From Notamacropus eugenii (taxonomy: Eukaryota; Chordata; Mammalia; Diprotodontia; Macropodidae), in NCBI RefSeq assembly GCF_028372415.1, contig NC_092875.1, forward strand, positions 351,560,225-351,624,224: a stretch of 64,000 bases of DNA. Direction: 5' to 3'. The notes beneath the pieces are model-generated. The model searched no databases, had not been told where the DNA came from, and worked only from the letters and a program-made list of their open reading frames with translations. Made by a program: the position numbers and the translations under genes. This document shows positions 56,240 to 64,000 of the stretch, one piece after another. Each line of letters starts with the position of its first letter. Position 1 is the first letter of the stretch.

Positions 56240-58100
56240 GTTAGCAATAAAAGCAAGATAATGGAAATGAGGAATGTACACCAGCAAAGAGGAAATACAA
56301 TTATTCCTTTATTCAGACAACATGATGGTCACTTAGAAAACCCCACAGAATCAGAAAGAAATTAATTTAGATAATCAAGAATGCCAAAAAGTAGTAGGAT
56401 ACAAACAAAATAAATCCAAACGTACTTCAACTTTCTATATGTTTTTTTAATGGGGGAAATTTTAGCTAAATTCTGTTGATTTAAAAACCAAAAAATACAA
56501 AAAAGAACTAGGAATCAATCTATGAAGATATTATAACATACAAATAAAATCCCTCAATGTTTTTTAAAGAAAAAAGAGAACAAATAATTTGGAGACCTTT
56601 GTTCATAGTTGGATTACATCAACATAATAAATATGCCATATCGAATTAATGTATAAATTCAATTTTATATCAATGGCATTTTATTTGTAGTGCTAAAAGC
56701 AATTCTATAAAAATTCATCTGTAGGAGAAAAAGAACCAATAGGGAGGGAGAAAAGATTGATAATATTCCTAGATATCAAACTATATTTTAATATAGTAAA
56801 CAAAAATAGTGATAATTTGTTTTTTAATAGAAAAGTAGATCACTCTAATAGAATAGATAAGTAAGAGCAATTTACATCAATAACCCAATGTTTGGTAAAA
56901 GCAAGAACATAAATTATATGAGAAATGTTTCCTATGGAACAGGAGCTTCTAGAAAAACTAGAAAACATTTTGGCAGAAAGGAATAAAGGAAGGAAGGAAG
57001 GAAGGAAGGAAGGAAGGAAGGAAGGAAGGAAGGAAGGAAGGAAGGAAGGAAGGAAGGAAGAAAAGAGGAAGGAAGGCAAGAAGGAAGAAGAAACAAAAAA
57101 AATTGGTTCAGACCAGCATTTTCTACATTATACCATATAAATTTCAAATGGATGAGAACAATATACATAAGGTCAAAGAAAGAAATTGTAGGAAAATAAA
57201 AGGGAGGTATCTTTCACAAGGGGATAGTTTTACAAGAGTAAGGTAATAGTTTTTTAAACAAACAAGGAATAAATGAAATGAAAAAATGGTAAAATAGTTA
57301 AATTTTTTACATTTTTAAATTATGAAATTAAAAAGCAGTGGAACTAGGATAAAAAGGGAAATTGAGAAAGAGGAAAAATCTTTCCACAAAATATTTCTGA
57401 TATAAGCCTGAAATTCAAGTAAAATAGGGAATTAACACAGACATTTAAGACCCAACAGTCAGTGGTATAAGATATAGACAAATAATTCACGAAGGCAATG
57501 GAAATCACTAACAAACATAAGAAAATTCTTCAAATTCCTAACAAAAGAAATTCAAGTTCAAACAATTCTAAGGTTTTACCTCATTCCCAGTAAATCTCAA
57601 ATATGTCAAAAGATTGAAAAAGTCAATGACGAGGGGTTAGTGGTATGACAAGAGGACAGACAGACTATAATATTGTAAAATAGTAAATTAGTCTAACTAT
57701 TCTGGAAAATAATTTGAAATTGTAGGAAAAAAAATAAAAAGCACATACCCTTTGAGAGAATCAACATACTCAACATACACTCTAAGAAAGTCAAAGACAG
57801 GAAGAAAGGTTCTAGCACCATTTTGGTGGCAAAGAACTAGAAACGAATGTGTCTTCAGTTGGAGGATGACTGAAAAAAAATGCTATATGACTTTAAACAA
57901 TATTGTAGTATTGTAGGAAATGGTGAATATGAGGAATTCAGAGAAATATGAGAAGAAACATTTAAACTGATGCAGAATGAAGTAAGAAGAAAAATTTCCC
58001 ACAACAACAACAAAAAAACTCTATAATACTGACTATAAGAAAATAAATGAAAAGTAAACTAAAATCCCAACTAAACTGTGTAATTATAATGGATATTCTT
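56240..58100 (+). mobile_element. L1: L1 LINE ORF2 3' half and 3' end
   Basis: Sense L1: 'ctagatatcaaactatattt' (56769), 'agaaaagtagatcactctaa' (56829), 'ttcaaatggatgagaacaat' (57143), 'tttctgatataagcctgaaa' (57393), 'agtctaactattctggaaaa' (57690) and 'aactgatgcagaatgaagta' (57965). The frame is destroyed. This is the longest ORF2 remnant in sense orientation here. The GGAA repeat at 56988 interrupts it. Confidence 0.75.
56988..57060. repeat. (GGAA)n microsatellite
   Basis: About 18 uninterrupted GGAA units inside L1. The 70-80-codon frames across it (poly-Arg-Lys-Glu-Gly, or Pro-Ser-Phe-Leu on the other strand) are repeat artefacts. In principle, tandem GGAA can be bound by ETS-family factors (established for human). 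Confidence 0.95.
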
Positions 58101-59884
58101 AGTCCTAGAGAACAGTTGAGTCGATGAACTTTCCTGTTTTAATTAGAGAGGTGGGGACTGTGGTTGTGAAATTAATCATACACCAATCACTTGTAAACAT
58201 GGTTAATATGTGGACTGGTTTCACTGGGAGATCATCAAGGGAGAGTATATTTTAAAACGACTGAACTAAAGCCAATAAACCTCTTTTAAATCTGACTTAA
58301 GACCCATATTTTTAATGACTCAGATGGATAGAAGCAAATGTACACTATTGCAGAAGCCTCAAAAAGCAAGGGATTCTTTCTTGACCAGAATCTTGGAATG
58401 ACAAACTGTTAGTCATAGCCTTTCCTATTCCACCCCACCTGCTTCTGTGGTGCTTCATTGACCTTACTCAGTGTGTTTCTCCCTTTTTGTTTGAATCTTT
58501 TGTTCTAAGGCTCAATTCATTATTTCAGAACTACACTATGGGTAAGTTGTCTTTGTGGCCATCTTATATTTACCCTGTTGAATCCTGGTTTGGAGAACAC
58601 TTTTCTCTCTTTCAGTACCCTTTTAACAAAAAATGCCAAGAAATATTTGATCTATTAGGCACAACAACTTCTAGTGACTGGGAAGATACAAAGATAAATG
58701 AAACATGCTCTCAATAAGCTAATAATCTAACAGAACCTTGATTTCCTTTTATTGTATCTATTCTTTACTATACACTAAAGTATACTATACCGTACTAAAA
58801 TTGTATAAGTTTCATAAAGCTTTGATAAAAAACTTCTGAATGTAGATTAGCGCATCAAGCTCTTCTTTTTAAAGTACAAATCCCTGTCTTCCTACGTTTT
58901 ATTCCAATTAGAATATCATCACTTCGTTACCTAATAATGGCACTTCTCTTTGTACAAGAATAATTAATCAGATATTTGCTTTATGTGATCTGTACAAAGC
59001 CTCTAAGGCCCAGAGTCTAAGATCTCATAAAAGCAGGTGGATAACTTTTCTAGTGATAATGTATATATCATGACTAACAAAACCTTTTCAGTCGTTCTAT
59101 TCCATGAATGTATGCATATACATACATATGTATGTTCGTATGTATAATATTTATAACAATTCAGTCATTTTGGGCATTGGGATGAAATTTACATTATTAA
59201 AAATCTTTTATTTGATGCAGTGAAAACTGATTAGAATATGAATCTGAATGTCAATCATATCATATCCCCTTTTTGCCCTCTTTTAAGAGGTAATGCATTT
59301 AAAAGAAATGAAAAAATGCTGCCCTAGAGCAATTGAAAAGTATTCATTCTATTCTCATTCTAAGAGGCAAAATGTTGAAAGAGGCTAAAGCTATTGAATA
59401 GAACATAAACCTTTTTCTCCACCCTATAATTATTCTCTACCAGTAATTTCACTCTCTCATTCGCCAGATCTCTGCATCTATACATGCAGAATACAAAATG
59501 AAAACCATCAAAAGACAAAACACTAAAACACTTGAAAAGTTTTCTTTCATGTTTGCATGTTTTGCTATCATGTCCATATATTATCAAGTATGTATTGTCT
59601 GTGTTATACGAATTATTAGCTCCCAAAGCATTAAGGGTACCCCAAGAAAATTTCATGTATGCCACTCCCAATTCATGGTAGATCCTCAATATTAACTTAC
59701 TGTAATTAAATTTAATTTAATTACAAAAAATTAGATGAAATTTAATCCCTGAGGTCTAACCAAAAGATAGTTTGTGCTTGATCTAGCAGGATGATACAAT
59801 AAAGACAAAGTATCTATCATATAGCACTGTTTGCAAATGACACTTCTAAAAGGTTATATGGATTTAATTCTGCTTCTTTACAGA
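58101..59884. other. Intergenic DNA, nothing recognised
   Basis: No gene. Open frames of up to 109 codons (59360-59689, minus) are unrecognised. A possible MIR-like trace at 58670-58735 is too short to support. Confidence 0.35.
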
Positions 59885-59940
<56 letters not shown>

Positions 59941-59969
59941 ACACGCACGCACACACACACACACACACA
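59885..59969. repeat. (CA)n microsatellite
   Basis: About 40 CA units with a few 'acgc' and 'catacac' interruptions near 59935-59950. Confidence 0.95.
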
Positions 59970-61295
59970 TATTAGCCAAGGAGCCGTTGGAAGAAAAACT
60001 TCTGACTTAACAGCTCATGCTTCTCTTGTCTTGGTATTGATATTAATGCCAACAAAATTAGTAATTTGACAATTAGTTCCCCACTTACCTGAAAAGACAT
60101 GAAAGGCAGAAAGAAAGTAGTTTAACTAGATTATAATGTGACTCTGACAAGTCAGGTTCCTGTCATGTTATAGCCTTCCAACTTTAACATTTTCATGTAT
60201 GCTTGGCAGGTTATTAAAATAAATGAGGGTATACTGGGCTGCTGTTGTGCTTTTCTCTAATGGGAGTTCAGGAATTTGCAAGCCACCACTGCAAATTGAC
60301 CAATCGTGGAGACTGAAAGGATTTGGCTAAAGTGGACAATTAGGACATTTCTGCACAGCTGAGTGAAATATTCCTTGTTATTTTAATAATTCAGGCCCAG
60401 AGTAATTTTCGGAGGGTGAGTTTGTCAAGATAATGTGCCTTGTGCTTGTCTGCTTGTCATTTCTAACTCAATCCCACATGTTACAGGTTCACTCTAGCTT
60501 ACAAAACAGGAAAATCACTCACTAGAGAATTTGCATATGGAATACAGATATACTGAATTGAAGAAAAACAGGCCAAAAGATTGACAGGGAGCTGAGTTAT
60601 GGAGACCCATGATGGTAAAAGTTTTGATGTCTCATAACTGTCTTGTCATTATGTTTATGAAATCACAAATGCTAATATATGATATACATATGTAAATGGA
60701 CACACTACCTCACAACATTTACCTTTGAACTACTTCAGTGTTTTAGTCCAATAACCTGGTAAAATCTAAAGTATTCCCTCAAGGATTTTCTTGATCCACT
60801 CAGTTTAACCATGTGAGCTGATGATATCATGTCCTTAACATTTGTAGTAAGATGCTGTTAGAAAAATAATAGATCATTGTAAGATAAATGGGTGATACCT
60901 TCAGAGATTTGGTATGAAACAGACCAACAGGAAGAGTTCCTTCATACATTTCTCACAACAGAAACTTGGGATTTGTTTGGACAGATGATTCATCACAATA
61001 GACAAAGTAACAGTAATTATTTTAGGAGCTTGAAGAGTTTTATCACAAACATTTCAGTTTCTCCCAAAGAAAATGTACTTAATATTAAATGATACAAAGC
61101 AAAGCAGATTTGAACATTTGAGTTTTTCCAAAACTATATAGCCCAAACTAGTTATTAAACCCTATAGAATTTAAAAGGCATGGCATGAGACTCTCAGTAC
61201 TCTTCTTTAAAGAACTCTTAAATATTGATAATGTAAATCTGTAATATGGCTCACTAGGGAAATAAATATAGTCTTAATACAGATTCTGTCATTTC
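59970..61295. other. Single-copy-looking DNA with candidate conserved patch
   Basis: No repeat landmarks. 60180-60540 has balanced composition, an octamer-like 'atttgcat' at 60529 and a homeodomain-like 'tttaataattcaggcccaga' at 60382. It is more like a conserved noncoding element than the repeat debris around it. This is an impression from composition only. Confidence 0.3.
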
Positions 61296-61299
61296 AGGG

Positions 61300-61480
61300 T
61301 GCTTTGAAGTCTGCACAGTATTTTATATGTTACCTAAGCACTAGCTGGATCTTTGGATATTGTTGTATGACTATCCACACCATTTCACAGAAAAGGAAAC
61401 AGAGGTTCAGAGAGGTGAGATGATGTGCACATGGTCTCCCAGCTAATAAATGTCAGGTTAAGACCCTTAGCCACATGTTG
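61300..61480 (+). mobile_element. MIR: MIR SINE
   Basis: 'ccatttcacagaaaaggaaa', 'cagaggttcagagaggtgag', 'tggtctcccagctaataaat' and 'gtcaggttaagacccttagc' match the MIR right half in order, with a degenerate left half from about 61300. Confidence 0.75.
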
Positions 61481-62165
61481 TCAAGTCTAGTACTTACGTG
61501 TTCAAGTAATCAGACAGGAAGCCAAAAGGCAAACTGTAGAGATGAAATATGATTGGTATTTCAAAATAAAATAAAAAGAGATGGAAATGTGCTTGTTTGA
61601 AAAAAAATGAAAGCTAAGTCAGAGCTTATTGCTAGATAAAGTAAATAGAAATACTCTCTTAGGTGGCAATTTCAAAACTTGAATGTCAATCAACAAAATC
61701 TTTCCCCATCTAAGTAATTTAAATTCTTAATGCATTGGTATGGTATGGTATGTCAATGCAAGACTTTTTATCTCCTAAAATGCCACTTACCTACTCTAAC
61801 TAAAACTACAAATAGAAATCAATTCCTGTGCTGTCTGATGATAAGTTAAAATTCAGTAATCTTCATAAATTCCCTTATTCTCTACATATTCCTTATAGAG
61901 AACTCATTGATCTATTATCAACTATTAAAATATTGTCATGAAATAGTTTATCACAAGCTTGTTATCTTGCAAAACTCTGAAATTGGACAATAGCTCCTTA
62001 AACATTGGTAAAAGTGGGGTGAAGAGAGTAGTGTTTGCAGAGAGGCTAAAATCCAAAATACCTAGACTTTGAGCTCAACTGTTTAGAGTGTACATCCATT
62101 TCAAAGGAATTATACCACAATTTAAATGGAAAACATTTGCTCACCAGACTACAAAGAAATGTATT
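61481..62165. other. Intergenic DNA, nothing recognised
   Basis: No gene or named repeat. A short direct repeat 'ggtatggtatggtatg' lies at 61737-61752. Confidence 0.35.
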
Positions 62166-62171
62166 CACATA

Positions 62172-62426
62172 GAGGACAGCTAGGTGATGATGCAGTAGAT
62201 AGAATACCAGGTCTAGAATCAGGAAGACCTGAGTTCAAATATATCCTCAGACACTAACTATGGGACACTGGGCAAATCACTTAATTCTGTTCGCCTCACT
62301 TTCCTCATCTTTCCTCATCACTTTCTCAACTGGAGAAAGAAATGGAAAACCACTCCAGTATCTTTGCAAGAAAACCCCAAATGGGTTCACAAAGAGTCAG
62401 ACATGACTGAAAAAACTGAACAACAA
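62172..62426 (+). mobile_element. MAR1: MAR1-type SINE (tRNA head, RTE/BovB-like tail)
   Basis: Head 'gaggacagctaggtgatgat', A-box-like 'gatagaatacc', B-box-like 'gagttcaaata' and CORE-like 'gacactgggcaaatcactta'. The tail 'ctggagaaagaaatggaaaa', 'ccactccagtatctttgca' and 'gagtcagacatgactgaa' is of the RTE/BovB type. 'attcac' at 62163-62168 and 62427-62432 is a plausible short target duplication. The tail differs from the SINE at 24330. Confidence 0.85.
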
Positions 62427-62432
62427 ATTCAC

Positions 62433-63280
62433 TTTGAGGAAATCTCTTTTCTTAATCAATTTTCAAGCCAGTTTGTATTTACTTTTTAATAGATAATATT
62501 TTGTATAACTTTTCAAGGAGAAAAGCTACATATTTTCAAGACTAAACAAAGCTATAAATTGAATTATTTAGACTTACTTACATTAAGCTTTAACATAAAA
62601 GTAAGAAATTAAAAGTAGAAACTTCAGACTTAGTGGGGAGAAAAGAAATTTTTAAAATCCTTTTGTCCACTTCTACTAATACTTTTATAATAGGCCCTGA
62701 ATTTCAAAAGATAATGTAAGTGTGTAATGGTTTAATAAAAGAATCACATCTTATTATTATGTGCATTCTATTCCCTCCTCCAAATCTTTTCTCACAAATT
62801 TGACTTGTTAGATCATTCTGCAATCTCGGAGGAAAAGGTTTAGGGACATGGTACTTCAGGAGTTTATAGACAAGACAATTACAGTGGTTCTTTTCATCTT
62901 AAGAACAAAGGTATTTAATCTCAGTGATTTATCCCAATGACAGTTTAAGAAATGGATTCTGCTTAATTAAAGACCTCAATGTTCCAGCAGTACAAAGCCT
63001 CATTGAAATTCCAGTGAGTGATGTCCTCCAACGTAGGTGGTTGTAGTACAGTGGAAGGAACACTGGACTGCAGTATAGGAGGCATCCTGGTAACCTATAT
63101 GAATATGTTGGAATCACTTAAAATTTTCTATGTGATCATAGGATTAAAAAAATAAACACAGAAGAAAGTTTATTTTGAAATTAGAGGGATCTGGGATGAA
63201 CTGTTATTTGAAATGTCTTGCCCAGGATAACAAAAATAGTGCTACCTGTGCAACTTTCCTGTTTTCTCAGCTATAAAATA
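62433..63280. other. Intergenic DNA, nothing recognised
   Basis: No gene. A 62-codon minus-strand frame at 62929-63117 is unrecognised. Confidence 0.35.
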
Positions 63281-63281
63281 A

Positions 63282-63354
63282 TCACAATAATAATGTTAGT
63301 AGTAGTAATGATAATAATAATGATAGTAGTAGTAGCAATAGCATAGTAGTAATT
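63282..63354. repeat. (AAT/AGT)n trinucleotide repeat
   Basis: Mixed aat, agt and gat triplets, immediately upstream of a MIR. Confidence 0.85.
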
Positions 63355-63640
63355 TAGCAGCATTTATATAGTACCTCCCATGCAGCAGTAGTCCTAGTTA
63401 CTATATGTACCTATTATGATGAATGCTTTTCAAATATATCATGTGAGCCTCACAACAACCCTGGGTGTTCGGTGCTATTATTCTCATTTTACAGATGAGC
63501 AAACTGATGCAAATAGAGATTAAGTGACTTGCTCAAGGTCACACATGTAACAAGCATCTGAGGTCAGATTTGAATTAAGGTCTTTTTGATTCTAGGCCCA
63601 GTGCACTATCCACTGTGATACTTCACTGCCTCTGAGATCT
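63355..63640 (+). mobile_element. MIR: MIR SINE, well preserved
   Basis: 'catgtgagcctcacaacaac', 'cattttacagatgagcaaac', 'agattaagtgacttgctcaa', 'ggtcacacatgtaacaagca' and 'gtgcactatccactgtgata' cover most of a MIR in order. It is the best-preserved MIR in the window. Confidence 0.85.
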
Positions 63641-64000
63641 TCTCCAGTTCCCTATGTATGATCCTATCACAGTGGCAGAATCCATGCTTACCTTGCTTGG
63701 TAGAGTGTGTTTCCTCCTTGAACTACTCGTAAGCCTATGAAATTCTATTACAGCATTTAAAGAAAAAGAAGCCATGTTCTTCAATATCCTGATGAAGAAA
63801 CTGACTAATAGATGTTACCATATTTGATAAAGGTAAGTAGCAAAAGTGGATTATGCCCCAGGCCTTTTGATACTAAATTTAGTAAACTTTTGTATATAAT
63901 ATACAGTAGGGGGAAAAGAGAAGGTGGGATGCTCTGAATCCTTTGGTTCAGAAGCACTAGTGAGATTATAGTACAAAATTCACTGTGTCTGAAGATTCAC
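63641..64000. other. Intergenic DNA, nothing recognised
   Basis: No feature seen up to the window end. Confidence 0.35.

Noticed and set aside
56840-57168. Pro-Ser-Phe-Leu and Arg-Lys-Glu-Gly repeat proteins
   Set aside because: Translation of the (GGAA)n tract in three frames.
1-64000. CRISPR arrays, operons, bacterial genes or integrated plasmid
   Set aside because: No spaced direct-repeat array, no ribosome-binding-site/ORF clusters and no prokaryotic coding density; all tandem repeats are eukaryotic microsatellites.

Overview
This window reads as intergenic DNA from a marsupial genome. It is AT-rich and full of microsatellites and mammalian interspersed repeats (L1, L2, CR1/L3, MIR). 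It also carries tRNA-headed SINEs of the marsupial MAR1/WALLSI type: one has an RTE/BovB-like tail, the other a different tail. I could not decide the genus. I found no convincing host protein-coding gene, tRNA, rRNA or snRNA gene, CRISPR array or operon. The reading frames I could identify belong to retroelements; most of the rest are short and look like chance.

Layout: 1-13 kb holds L2 and MIR copies, L1 3' ends and three solo LTRs (about 4585-5094, 9013-9589, 11413-11974), each sitting in an older repeat. 13-17 kb holds CR1/L3 and L2 fragments. 17.2-21.8 kb is a three-layer nest: an L2 copy was split by an L1, and that L1 was split by a nearly full-length half-L1 (HAL1-like) element on the minus strand. 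21.8-26.3 kb holds old L1, a young-looking solo LTR (23676-24283), a tRNA-headed SINE and a LINE tail with a zinc-finger motif. 26.3-28.9 kb is a second HAL1-like copy, on the plus strand. 29.8-33.5 kb is a run of L1 pieces with two more solo LTRs. About 33.5-46.8 kb and 58.2-63.3 kb are mostly single-copy or unrecognised DNA. 46.8-48.2 kb is L1 plus L2. 50.9-53.0 kb is a third HAL1-like copy, internally deleted. 53.9-58.1 kb is L1 plus microsatellites.

The most interesting content is the three HAL1-like elements: L1-type ORF1 with no ORF2, a 5' end like that of L1, and a duplicated purine-rich 3' UTR. One copy keeps its ORF1 open apart from one stop codon, and two copies share an antisense reading frame in the 5' UTR. 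Also notable are three pairs of solo-LTR families, two of them with clear target-site duplications; a 122-bp inverted repeat with arms about 1.6 kb apart and no assigned family; and a long CA/TG palindrome. All family names come from memory of typical sequences and have not been checked by database search.
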